DNA of 64,000 nucleotides, taken from Anthopleura xanthogrammica (taxonomy: Eukaryota; Cnidaria; Anthozoa; Actiniaria; Actiniidae). Location: NCBI GenBank assembly GCA_964019055.1, contig OZ025208.1:7952039-8016038 (forward strand), in the 5' to 3' direction. The translations under genes and the position numbers were made by a program. Positions 21,092 to 31,808 of the stretch are shown piece by piece. The notes under the pieces are model-generated. The model had not been told where the DNA came from and did not search any database. It saw only the letters and a program-made list of their open reading frames with translations. Positions within the stretch are counted from its first letter, which is position 1. Each line of letters opens with the position of its first letter.

Positions 21092-24000
21092 TTACATGTG
21101 ATAGTCTTTAGACCATGCTGGCTGTCTTCTGATTCTTGATGATCTTCTGAGTGTAGGATCAGGTCCACTGCTTCCATCATCACCATGTGGTAAGGGTAGC
21201 ATTTGAGTTGGTCTGTCAACGTTGACTTCGGGTCCAACTTCATTGGGTAGGTCTGGTATTGGTCCAGTTATGTCAGGTGGGTCTTCACTAGTCTTTATGA
21301 TATGTCGTCTATTTCGGCGATATGCCTGACCATTGGGTGTGGTCACAACGAATGATCTTGGGGTCGTTGCTTTGGCTGTAACTATTGCCGGAATCCATTT
21401 CTTGTTTCTTTCAAGGCGTACAGTGTCTTTCTCGTTAAGAACTGGAAGTTTCTTTGCTTGCTTGTCATAGAAGAATTTCTGCTTTTCTTGACAATTTCTT
21501 AACTGATCACGTGCATCTGTAACAATCTTTGGATACAATAATTTGGGTGAGGTTGGAATGTTTGTTCTTGCAACTCGACCCATTAACAGTTGTGTTGGTG
21601 TGTAATCCATACCTGTTACTGGTGTGTTTCTGTATTCAAGAAGTCCTAAATATGGGTCATTTGATTTCTTTAGGATCCTCTTTACTGTTTGGACTGCCTT
21701 TTCACTCAACCCATTTGACTGGGGATAGGTTGGGCTAGATGTGGTGAGTTTGAACTTCCATTCATTGGCAAAGTTCCTAAACTCTGTGCTGTTATATGGC
21801 ATATTATCAGACATAAGTTCCTCTGGAATACCATGTCGGGCAAATATTGATTTCATATGTGTGATAATAGTTGATGCTGTCTTGTCTTTAATGAGACTTG
21901 TCTCAATGTACTTAGAGTAGTAGTCAACAACAAGTAAATATGAGTTGCCTTGATGCTCGAAGATATCTGATGCTATTCTTTGCCATGGTCGGTCAGGTAT
22001 CGGGTGCGGTAACAGGGGTTCCTTGTGATTCCGTTTTCTGTAGGTGTTGCACATGTCACATTTGGCAATTAGTTGCTCAATTTCATTTGACATACCTGGC
22101 CAAAACAGTACTTGCCTTGCTCTGGCTTTTGTTTTTGCAATGCCAAAATGTCCTTGGTGGATTAACTTTAACATTTCTGCTCGTGATTGCTTAGGAATGA
22201 CAATGCATTCATCTTTAAAGATTATGCCATCTGCTTCATGAAGATTGTGTCTCACTTTCCAGTAAGGGCGTGCTATTATGGGCGTTTGCTTCATGTGTGT
22301 TGGCCATCCTTCTTTGATGAGCTTGCTGACCTGTTGTAGGCTTATGTCATCCTTTGTTTGTTGTCTTAGCTGTGCTAGTCGTTCATCTGATGCTTGTACA
22401 TTCTTTACAAAGCTGTGTACCATTACTTCTATATCTTCATTGAGGCCGTTGTCAGTGTCTGTAGACTTAAGTGGGGCTCTTGATAATGTATCAGCAATGT
22501 TCAGGTACTTTCCTGGAACATAAGTAACTACTGTTTGATATTTCTGTAAACGTAAGAGTAATCGCTGAACTCTTGGTGGCGTCATTGAAAGAGGTTTCTT
22601 TACAATAGATTCTAATGGTTTATGGTCGCTGTGTACTGTTATGTGTTTGCCATATGTGAACTGATTGAATCTTTCACATCCAAACACTATAGCGAGGAGT
22701 TCCTTTTCTATTTGAGCATAGTTTTTCTCGGCTTGTGTAAGTGAACGAGATGCGTATACCACTGGGTGTCCTTCTTGTAACAGACATGCTCCCAAGCCAT
22801 TCTTAGATGCGTCAACTTGTAGTGTGATGTCTTTGTTGACATCGTAAAACTGTAGTACTGGACTACTTGAGAGAATTTGCTTGACTCTATCTAGGGCGTC
22901 GTCATGATTGGGTAACCATGACCATTCTACATCTTGTCGGAGTAGGGCTCGTAGTGGAGCAAGTACCTCAGAAACATTGGGAATGTACTGTGAAAGGTAA
23001 TTAACCATTCCAAGTAATCTTTGCAGGTCTTCTTTACAGGTTGGCTTTGCAATATCTGTGATAGCTTGAATCTTTGCTGGGTCTGGTTTGAAACCATCTG
23101 AAGTTATGATGTGACCAAGGTATTTTACTTGTGAGGTTCTGAGTTGAACTTTATCTCTGTTAAACTTGATGTTTCTCTCTCTTGCTCTTTCTAACACTCG
23201 CTTAAGGGCTTCGTCATGTTCTTCTAATGTTTTTCCTGATATTATGATGTCGTCGTAGACTGCTAATGCTCCTTGTACGTCAGAGAAGTGCTCATCTACC
23301 ATCCTTTGGGCTACATCTGATGCACAACATGCGCCAAAGGGTAAGCGGTTGAACTTGTAGCGTCCATAGGGTGTATTGAATGTACATAATATGGAAGATT
23401 CTTCGTCGAGCTTCTTGTGCCAGTAGCAGTTGCTCATGTCAATGACTGTGAATATTTTCTTGCCGCTTAAGTTGCTAGATATGGCTTCAATTGTTGGAGA
23501 ACTGTAGTATTCTCTCTTGATGGCTTTATTTAGGTCCTTTGGATCCAAACAAAGTCTCAGTGATCCATCTTTTTTCTCTACAATAACAAGGCTGTTCACC
23601 CAGTCTGTAGGTTTCTCTACTTTGCTGACTACACCTGAACTTTCAAGGTTATCAAGTGTTTCTTTGAGCTTTGGTAGTAGACTAAGAGGAATTTTTCTTG
23701 AAGCGTGAATTACAGGTGTTGAGTTTTCCTTTAATTCAATGTGATATTCTCCATCAACTAGACCTAGTCCAGTGAATACATCTGAGTAGCTGTCAAGAAT
23801 GTTGTGATCCTTGTTGATTTCATGTAAATTATTGAAGGAGATTAACTTCAACTCCTGTAGTGTAGGTAGGCCAATGATAGGTTTGATACCAGGTTTATCC
23901 ACAATGTAAAAATCAGCTTTGACTTTGTTTTCTTTGTGGTTGATTTCCATTTTACATTTGCCTTTAATTGGAATATTTCCACCTCCATATGCGGTTAATT

Positions 24001-24985
24001 TGGCTGATGTTGAAGTGATCTGTACTGAGTTGTCAATTTCATTGATTTTGTTTAGTGAAATGACGTTACACTGTGCACCTGTGTCGATCTTGAACTTAAT
24101 GTCGGTTCCGTTTGTCTTAAGAATTACATATAATTCACTAGAGTGGTCATAATTTTCATCTTGAATTTCTCCAATGAATAAATTTTCATCTTCTATCACC
24201 GTGTGTACTCTTGACGAATTTTTAGTAAAGCATACATTTGCAAAGTGGTTTTTACCGTGGCATTTATTACACGTTTTGCCGTACGCTGGACACTTGTTGA
24301 GTTCATGTTTTGTTCCACATCGTTTGCATAGCTTGGTCGTTTGATTTTGATCCGGTCGATCAGCTTTAATTCGTGGCTTTGTTGTACTAGTAGTACTTGA
24401 AGGATTAGATTTTTTGAAGGATTTACTGATTGCAGATGCCTCTAGCTGACTTTCGTTTAGACTTTTAGCGTGTGTCTTGCTCGTCTCCGCCGCTCGCATG
24501 AATTCAATCGCTTTATCCATTGTTAACTTCGTATCTCTGAGAAGTCTTTCTCTCAGCTCACTGTTGTCGATTCCACAGACGATCCTGTCTTTGATGAGTG
24601 AATTTTTTAACTCACCAAACTCACATGTTTTCGATTTATTGACAAGATCAACGAGAAACGCGTCAAACGGTCGGCCATCTTGGACACATGTGTTGAATTT
24701 ATATCTCTCGAATGTGAGATTTTTCTTCCAGGCGCAGTGCTCCTCGAATTTCTGAATGAGATGATCGATTTTGTCTGATTGTGCTTCTGTGAAGACGAAA
24801 GTATTGTATACTTCAATGACATCTTGGCCTATGGTGTGTAAAAATATCGCACATTGCGTTGGTTCGGGTTTTTTGTCTGCTCCGCTGGCAACGACATAGA
24901 GTTTCCATCGTTGAATCCATCGTCGCCAGTTTTCTGCCACATTGCCTTCGAGACTTAGAGGTCCAATGCTTTTGAGATGCTCCAT
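21092..24985 (-). CDS. Gag-Pol polyprotein of gypsy-2
   Basis: A frame of 1,297 aa whose ATG lies one base after the primer-binding site. In order: gag (about 1-210), two zinc knuckles (first CX2CX3HX4C, second CX2CX4HX4C; about 217-250), protease with KIDTGAQ (about 300), reverse transcriptase with VYDD (about 576), RNase H beginning QVDASKNG (about 723), integrase zinc finger (about 932-983), D/D/E core (D about 1005 in ASDIF, D about 1060 in MSDN, E about 1095 in GLSEK), and a C-terminal GPY-like region. It is clearly a different lineage from gypsy-1. All catalytic motifs are present, so it may be autonomous. Confidence 0.93.
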   Translation of the reverse strand: MEHLKSIGPLSLEGNVAENWRRWIQRWKLYVVASGADKKPEPTQCAIFLHTIGQDVIEVYNTFVFTEAQSDKIDHLIQKFEEHCAWKKNLTFERYKFNTCVQDGRPFDAFLVDLVNKSKTCEFGELKNSLIKDRIVCGIDNSELRERLLRDTKLTMDKAIEFMRAAETSKTHAKSLNESQLEASAISKSFKKSNPSSTTSTTKPRIKADRPDQNQTTKLCKRCGTKHELNKCPAYGKTCNKCHGKNHFANVCFTKNSSRVHTVIEDENLFIGEIQDENYDHSSELYVILKTNGTDIKFKIDTGAQCNVISLNKINEIDNSVQITSTSAKLTAYGGGNIPIKGKCKMEINHKENKVKADFYIVDKPGIKPIIGLPTLQELKLISFNNLHEINKDHNILDSYSDVFTGLGLVDGEYHIELKENSTPVIHASRKIPLSLLPKLKETLDNLESSGVVSKVEKPTDWVNSLVIVEKKDGSLRLCLDPKDLNKAIKREYYSSPTIEAISSNLSGKKIFTVIDMSNCYWHKKLDEESSILCTFNTPYGRYKFNRLPFGACCASDVAQRMVDEHFSDVQGALAVYDDIIISGKTLEEHDEALKRVLERARERNIKFNRDKVQLRTSQVKYLGHIITSDGFKPDPAKIQAITDIAKPTCKEDLQRLLGMVNYLSQYIPNVSEVLAPLRALLRQDVEWSWLPNHDDALDRVKQILSSSPVLQFYDVNKDITLQVDASKNGLGACLLQEGHPVVYASRSLTQAEKNYAQIEKELLAIVFGCERFNQFTYGKHITVHSDHKPLESIVKKPLSMTPPRVQRLLLRLQKYQTVVTYVPGKYLNIADTLSRAPLKSTDTDNGLNEDIEVMVHSFVKNVQASDERLAQLRQQTKDDISLQQVSKLIKEGWPTHMKQTPIIARPYWKVRHNLHEADGIIFKDECIVIPKQSRAEMLKLIHQGHFGIAKTKARARQVLFWPGMSNEIEQLIAKCDMCNTYRKRNHKEPLLPHPIPDRPWQRIASDIFEHQGNSYLLVVDYYSKYIETSLIKDKTASTIITHMKSIFARHGIPEELMSDNMPYNSTEFRNFANEWKFKLTTSSPTYPQSNGLSEKAVQTVKRILKKSNDPYLGLLEYRNTPVTGMDYTPTQLLMGRVARTNIPTSPKLLYPKIVTDARDQLRNCQEKQKFFYDKQAKKLPVLNEKDTVRLERNKKWIPAIVTAKATTPRSFVVTTPNGQAYRRNRRHIIKTSEDPPDITGPIPDLPNEVGPEVNVDRPTQMLPLPHGDDGSSGPDPTLRRSSRIRRQPAWSKDYHM

Positions 24986-24986
24986 T

Positions 24987-24998
24987 ATCCTGACACCA
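24987..24998 (-). promoter_or_regulatory. Primer-binding site, tRNA-Leu type
   Basis: TGGTGTCAGGAT directly follows the 5' LTR on the minus strand and complements the CCA-tailed 3' end of tRNA-Leu over at least 11 bases (from general knowledge). It leaves essentially no untranslated leader between this site and the ATG at 24985. Confidence 0.8.
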
Positions 24999-25086
24999 TG
25001 TCATATATTGTACTTTGTATAAGTATAAAGGTAACCCTTCTACACGAGGTATCTGACTACGTATGCATAAATTAGCATACATTACA
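24999..25086 (-). repeat. 5' LTR of gypsy-2
   Basis: 88 bp, identical to 20906-20993, with a TTTATACTT element that could act as a TATA box on the minus strand. Confidence 0.93.
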
Positions 25087-25177
25087 TTCCTTCTTTCCTT
25101 CTTTCCTTCCTTCCTTCCTTCCTTCCTTCTTTCTTTCCTTCCTTCCTTCTTTCCTCCCTTTCCTTCTTTTTCTTTTT

Positions 25178-25272
<95 letters not shown>
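25087..25272. repeat. TTCC-rich tract and (CT)n microsatellite
   Basis: Imperfect (TTCC)n runs to about 25170, then an uninterrupted (CT)n from 25184 to 25272. The TTCC part continues the tract at 20880-20905 that was split by gypsy-2. Long Ser/Leu open frames here are repeat artefacts. Confidence 0.95.
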
Positions 25273-25275
<3 letters not shown>

Positions 25276-25524
25276 CGGCTATCTTTTACTCCTTTTTTCT
25301 GTCAGTATATTTGTTTGTTTATTGCCTGTCTGTCTAGGTCTGTCTGTCTGTCGTTATGAGGTCCAAGCCCCCCTCAAGTTCTTCGGCGAGTAAATGAGTA
25401 TGCAAATTACTGTAATAGTCAGTTTAAATATTGTTTATTGCTACAAAAATACGTGTATCTTAGAAGTACAAGATGTTTTTATTTCTAATAAACGGATTTA
25501 ACTATCATTTCAATGGAATTTAGA

Positions 25525-25530
25525 TTTATT
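25525..25530 (-). terminator. Candidate poly(A) signal of gene 2
   Basis: AATAAA on the minus strand about 140 nt after the gene 2 stop; another lies at about 25434-25439. Assigned by position only. Confidence 0.4.
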
Positions 25531-25670
25531 GTGGTCAAACTCATTAATCAATACAACCTATCATAACATTTTACATAGTTCACTAGCTTTTGTTTATCAA
25601 TTTATAAAATATTATATCATCAGATTTATATCATATTTACAGTGATTTGATTCGTCATGATGTTTAACCG

Positions 25671-26527
25671 TTACCTATCTAACTCAAGATCAAATTCAGA
25701 TTCGTCCAACTTTTTATTACTTTTTTGGCTTTGAGAATTATTATTCATCTCTATAATTGTCTTTTTCTTACTATTTATTTTACAGCAAGGAGCAGGGCAC
25801 AAGTAAGAGCAATCGGTTTCACATTCTTCAGGACATTTTCCCAGTGGGCTGTTGAGAAGCGCCGATAAAGTATGAACAAGTTTTTCCTTGCGGTCAGGGG
25901 ACAACTCCACTGAATCAGAAGCTGCTGCTGAATTTGCTGCTTTTACAGTCTTTTTCTCTACAGTTGAGTGTTTAGAACTTGATGCAGTTTTAGGTTTTGT
26001 TTTAGGTAAAGAACGACTGACAGCATTCCCTAGTGTTGCATCGCAGCATCGCGCTGGACAGGAAGCTGGACAACCCAATTTGCACGGCGCAGGACAAGAA
26101 GTGACTATTGGATTGTCTTCTTCATCGATATCCATAGGTGGGACTAAAGCAGTTGGGTTGATGGGTGGCGGTATTTCTTCAGGTGAGCAACATCGGATGG
26201 GACAGAAAGGTTGACATTTTTTTTGGCAAATACTTGGACACGTTTCATGTGAACAGCACTGAGATGGACATGTTGGTGCGCACTGATTCGAGTTGCATTC
26301 CGTTGGACATTGAACCGCTTGGGCCACGTTTGGTACGTAGGGCTCTGAGCAGCATTTCGGAGGACATGTTGGAGCACAAGTGCTAGCACAATGTTGCGGA
26401 CATGTATCTGTGGTATGCACAGTGATGGGATATGTCGTAACTTTGCAGCAGTGTTTTGGACAAGAAGGCAAACAGTTTGTTGCGCAAGCTGGCGAGCACG
26501 ATGGAATTTCGACTGAAAGTGGTGGCG
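25671..26527 (-). other. Six tandem minicollagen CRDs (terminal exon of gene 2)
   Basis: Modules, in order: [36 protein letters not shown], a third with one extra residue (CPTEC start, CPSQCC end), [36 protein letters not shown], and [18 protein letters not shown]. The first four are close together; an Asp/Glu-rich linker precedes the fifth, and about 69 residues rich in Ser, Lys and Ala separate the fifth from the sixth. A basic, Asn/Ser-rich tail ends ELDR. The spacing matches the canonical minicollagen CRD exactly in five of six. Confidence 0.92.
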
Positions 26528-29500
26528 CTGTAACATTAAAAACAATAACTGAATAATCATTTAAGCGACACTCAAGATTACATTATTCAAATAAAGTATC
26601 TTTTTAAACTTTTCTTATCTTTTGTATCATGCATTTGTTCTTATTTGTGAAGGGGTAGTATGAACCATGGATTGATGGACTATTTTTAGATTTATCTTAA
26701 TTATCTTATATTTTTTTATTTTATCACTTAAGCAACAATCAATTTCGATTAAATTATTCAAATAAATATTTTTTAAGCTTTTCTTATATTTCGTTTAATT
26801 TCCAGTTAATCACATTTTTGAAGCAGGTGATGAATGCAAGTACCATGGATTGATGTGCTTTTTTATTAGCATTTTTATCTTAATCACTTTTTTCATAATT
26901 TATTAATTTGCTTTATTTTAAACTCAAATCACTTACCTACGCAATGTTTACCATCGAAATAGTAGCCTTTTCCGCACACGCACACACCTCGCATACAATG
27001 TGAATTGGAAGGGCAGCCACCTTGGCACGTTTCGGCTTTATTACAGTAATAGGATACCAAAAAGAAAAAAAAATCAATGATATTGTAATAAAAACTAAAA
27101 GCTACGATATTTTAAAAGTTTGAAAGCCAAAGCTTAGAACCGGTTTAGACGTCGAATTTTACATGTGCCGAATCTAAAGCAAATTAACTCAAACAATAAG
27201 TTTTGTTCATTTGCATTAGATTCGGCATATGTGAATTCGACGTCTAAACCGGGCCTCCTCGAAATCCACGAAAACGCAATCTACCACCCTAAGGGTGAGG
27301 GCGGCAGGTATAGCTTACGTTCATCCCGTTTACTGGCTACTTTTGAGATGATAGTTTTTTTTTTATTAATGGGAGCCCAAGCCCCCTGGTGACATCAATC
27401 TTTGGGGATGTCAGAAACAAGAAAGCTTTAAGTTATATGCATTAAAACGTTATAGCGAACTGAATGACTCACCACTGCAGATCTGTCCATTACCAGTGTA
27501 TCCAGGGTTACAGACACATTGATTATCGACACATGAAGCATATTTGTGACATTGGTGACATCGCTTAACTGATGATAAAAAGAGACAGCAAATAAGCATG
27601 ATTTTTAGTTGAGCTTAGTTGAAAACGACCTTAGTTTCTGATGTGCCTTTCTTGCTGCATGCCCGTCATTAACGTCTACAACAAGGGCTACAAGCGCATA
27701 ACCGCCGCCTGGTTGCGATTCCAGGTAGCTCCTAATAGATCCTAATTTTATCTCAGTTAGTTCATAGCCCTTTTCTGAATTTGAAAAACGGGATGCACTG
27801 TGGTCTAACTTCGGTACAAAACACGCCATATATGCAGTGACCGCGCGAGGGGAGGGGCTGGTAGTGCTAGAGCCCTACCACTTTTTCCCTTTTCCCATAG
27901 TAGTCTCTTATATTTTCCAATCTTAGCCCCACCACGTTTTCCCATACTAGTCTCTTATGTAGCCCCACCACTTTTTAGGGTGCTCTGCGGTCCATGATAA
28001 GGCATGATGAACAAAAGATGTTTGTAACGAAGAGACCACAATGCACCATGTTACCTATCATAAAAAAAAGGTCCATTATCATCAAACTGAGTCCTTACTT
28101 TTGACGCATTGGAATCCGTCTCCTTTATATCCTATGCGACATCTACAGGCTCCATGTATGCAGATTGCATGTATATCACACTGGTCGCAATCATCAACTG
28201 AAACAAATAAGTAACTTTTGTGTCCATTAAACTTGGAAACAAATTCGCAAGCGAAATGTGGATTTCGATTTAGTTTGCTCATCGTTCTATACGCCACAAA
28301 AAAAAACGGCGTAGCTCATCGTTCTATACCCACCATCACAGTTCTGTCCTCTGTAAGCACCAGTACATTTACACGTGTATCCATTTCCGGTTTCTTGGCA
28401 TGTACCTCCATGAAGGCAAGGGTTTGGGTGACAAAAATGGGGTACTGGAAATCAATACAATATGTATATCCTTTAGTATTGCTAAAGCCAACTTTGAAAT
28501 GATCAAGGAATTTGTTTTCGTTTAGAGATATTTTGATGTCTGCATGTATTGGATTGAGTTATGGGTTATGGCTATGAGTTAACCCATAGAAAAAACATTA
28601 CAAAACAGTGCAAAACTATTGTTTACCTTGGGAGTAATGTTGTCCCATTTCAGACTACGTGTTATTTCCTAGAGCAATATATCTTTGTTCAACAGTTGCG
28701 AATGAGAAGACATGTGAACATTGATACAACTCAAAGAAAGAATCTTATTCTCAAGAGAATGACATGTCTGAAATAGGAAAACACTGCACCCAAGGCATAG
28801 GGATTTATTGTCTTCGGCATAAGAGCCATGCGCATGAGAACAGTAGTACCTTGATATTTTTCTAAAGTTACTTATCTTATATAATTTGTAATTTTAAAGG
28901 ATGATGGTACAAATAAACAGTTGTTTTAAATATAGTGAAGTTTTTTTACGCTCAAGTGTTAGAATTGGTCTATAAAAACTTGTATATTTGTATCCCTTTG
29001 ACTATCACTTCTTACCTTCTTCCTGGCAGGTTTTTCCTCGGTATTCAGCAGTACAATTACAGCGGAACGTATCCCCTTCGTTGATACATGTGCCATCATG
29101 GTGACATGGATTTGATGCACATGGGTCTGGTTTCGGCGGCCTGGGTGGAGCCGCACCTGAATATGAAACATATTGAAGAATCAGTAAACCTATGCTAGGA
29201 CCAGTAGCGAGTGTCAAAGCTGTTGGAGCCTGTCGCCCAGAGCCAAATTTTCGGGTTTTTATCATTTTTATCGTTTTTATACATTATCAGCACAGAACGT
29301 GGTTCACAAGTAGTATGGGAACATTTCTTACTATGCAATGCATAAAAATTCGTTTAAAAACGTAGATTTATAAAGGAAATTGCAAAACAGTTTCCTTACC
29401 TAAACCCAATTCACAGTTTTCGCCATTGAATCCTTCTAAACAAATACAGGTATGTCCGTACGGTAACTCTTCACAGGATCCGCCGTTTTTACACGGATTT

Positions 29501-31717
29501 GGTAAACAAAATCTTGGATTCGATGCTGTGAAAATAAAGGTGTTATAAAATGAGTAAAAAAGGAAGTAAAAGATCTATAAATAAATAAAAAATGAGAATA
29601 GGGACGGAATTGGGACGGAAATAAGAGAAGGAAGAAAGGAGGCAAGAAAGGAGGAGGAGGAGAGAGGGAGAGAGCTGCATGAGAAAGTGAGGAATGGGGG
29701 AACAGAGTTCAAAGTTTGCAGCTTCAAGAGATATATTTAACTTTGCTGAGGTTAACTCAGAGATTTGATCAGTTAAGCATGTTTGGTTTTGCGTAGCATC
29801 AAAGTTTCATGACTGAGGTCAGAGGCATGTATTTCCTAGTGATATACCAACCTCCATTTCTGAAACAATCATCCTTTGTTCCCTCGCCTGAATATCCACT
29901 GTCACAAACACACTTGCCATCTTCACAGTGTGCGTGCACGTCACATAAAGAACACTTATCCTCTATCATAAAAAGATAAAAATTTAATTAGCAGATCAAA
30001 AGAGATAGGTCATACCACTTGTTTTCTGTTCTTCAGCAGAGTTGGAATTTACCTTCGCATTTTGGGCCTTGAAAGCGTTTCGTACATTTGCAGAAGTACG
30101 ATTTTCCTCTTGCGATGCATGTTGCTCCGTTCTCACAGGGATTTGGTTCGCAGGCTGTTGGTTCTTTTAATAAATCAAGGAGAATTTTCGTTATATTCAT
30201 TTGCAAAGCTATTTCCCAGAAAGGCTCAAGAACAACATATTATTGGACAAGGCTATTCAATCATCGTGATTTGTCAAGGGCAAGCAATCAGTTATTTGCC
30301 TATGCTGGAGGTAGGCAAGACATTGTTAAATCATGATATTTTGTTAAGAGCTGAGATAATTACTTTTTTCATGCATACAACAGATTCCTATTTGCTGTTT
30401 TAGCCACAATTCTTTTTTACAATTCTCTCAATCTTCTCCTTCCAAAGAATCAGGTGTTGTTAATACGCAAGCTCAAAAATGTTATTTTTTACGTAAACAC
30501 GAGTTATAGTAACTGTGCATGCTCATTGGGTTAGTTTTGGTAAGCATGACGTCATATATACCTTGACAGTTGTTTCCTTCGTATCCCTGTTCACACAGGC
30601 AAGTGTAGGTACCAGTCTTGCTATCGTCTAGGCATGTCCCTCCATGCTGGCACGGTTGACTCTTGCAAGGAAGTGTTTCTGAAATATCGAGTTATATGAA
30701 TAATATGTTTAAGAACCTTATAGCAAGTCTTTGAGCGACACTTTGTAGGGCCTGACAAGCATAAGGGTGTCCTTCGTTAGAATAAATGTTAATGACGTTG
30801 ATTAGCTTATTCCCTGGAGCCATATTTTCCCATTTCAGATCACGTGTAATTCCATTAAGTATTTTTTTCTGTACAAGTGACGCATTAGAAGAAGGCAGTA
30901 TCAATATGAATGAATCTCAAGCAAATGTTTATTTAATGGATTGACGCATTCTCTAAAATGGGAAAACATCATTCCCAAACGAATAATGTTTACTGTTGAC
31001 CCTAAGGGATCGGCGGGGTCCAACTTTGCTTACCCTGACAAGTGGGTCCAACGAATTTGTCTACACATTGACAAGTGAAGCTTGTCTCAGTTTCTTTACA
31101 GATGCCGTCATTGTAGCAAGGGTTTGGATGACACTTCGAAGGGTCTGGAAATGGTAAGAACAATACGATTGGTTAGAACAAAATTCGAATAGAGTAGGAA
31201 GCATCATGATTGGATGGTGTATATTTTCGTTGTTTTGATTGGCTAAGATCTAGATTAAGCGCCATTTGTGTGTGAAGATTTCAAAAATAAATTACTTTCT
31301 ACGTGTCTTTTTTGCTCGACCAAGTGAGCGGGTATAGATTATAGAAGTTAAAGTGATATCATAAGCAATTTTTTCTGCCTAATCTTTTACTTTGAGGTTA
31401 CTTACCCAACTCATGCACAGTTTCGTTGGATCCATTCGACAGAACTGATTATAGAAATGATGGCATGCAATAATAACAAAAAAGGCAATAAGGTATGTGT
31501 AAGCTTCAGATTAATAGTATTTTGTCACGTCCCTCATAGAATTGAACAAATGGGAGAGGTTACAAAACAAATGATAAACAAACAACAACACAAAAATACA
31601 TGTGTTGTTGTTTATTGTCTTATATTTCGACCTTTAGTTTAATTAAACTTCAGGAAATTACCCACATACACATTCATCTAATTCGCAGCATGTTTATCGT
31701 GCATGTTTATCGTACGT

Positions 31718-31808
<91 letters not shown>

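Larger units (their letters stand above)
20906..25086 (-). mobile_element. Complete Ty3/gypsy LTR retrotransposon (gypsy-2)
   Basis: A 4,181-bp element on the minus strand with target duplication TTCCT (20901-20905 and 25087-25091) inside a pyrimidine microsatellite. The two LTRs are only 88 bp each (20906-20993 and 24999-25086) and appear identical. A tRNA-Leu-type primer-binding site directly follows the 5' LTR, and a purine tract (AAGAAGGGAGA, about 20994-21004) precedes the 3' LTR. A single intact gag-pol frame fills the interior. Identical LTRs and an open frame point to a very recent insertion. No env gene is seen. Confidence 0.95.

Noticed and set aside
25063..25359. Plus-strand open frame of Phe, Leu and Ser runs
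   Set aside because: Produced entirely by TTCC and CT microsatellites; no start context, splice logic or domain.
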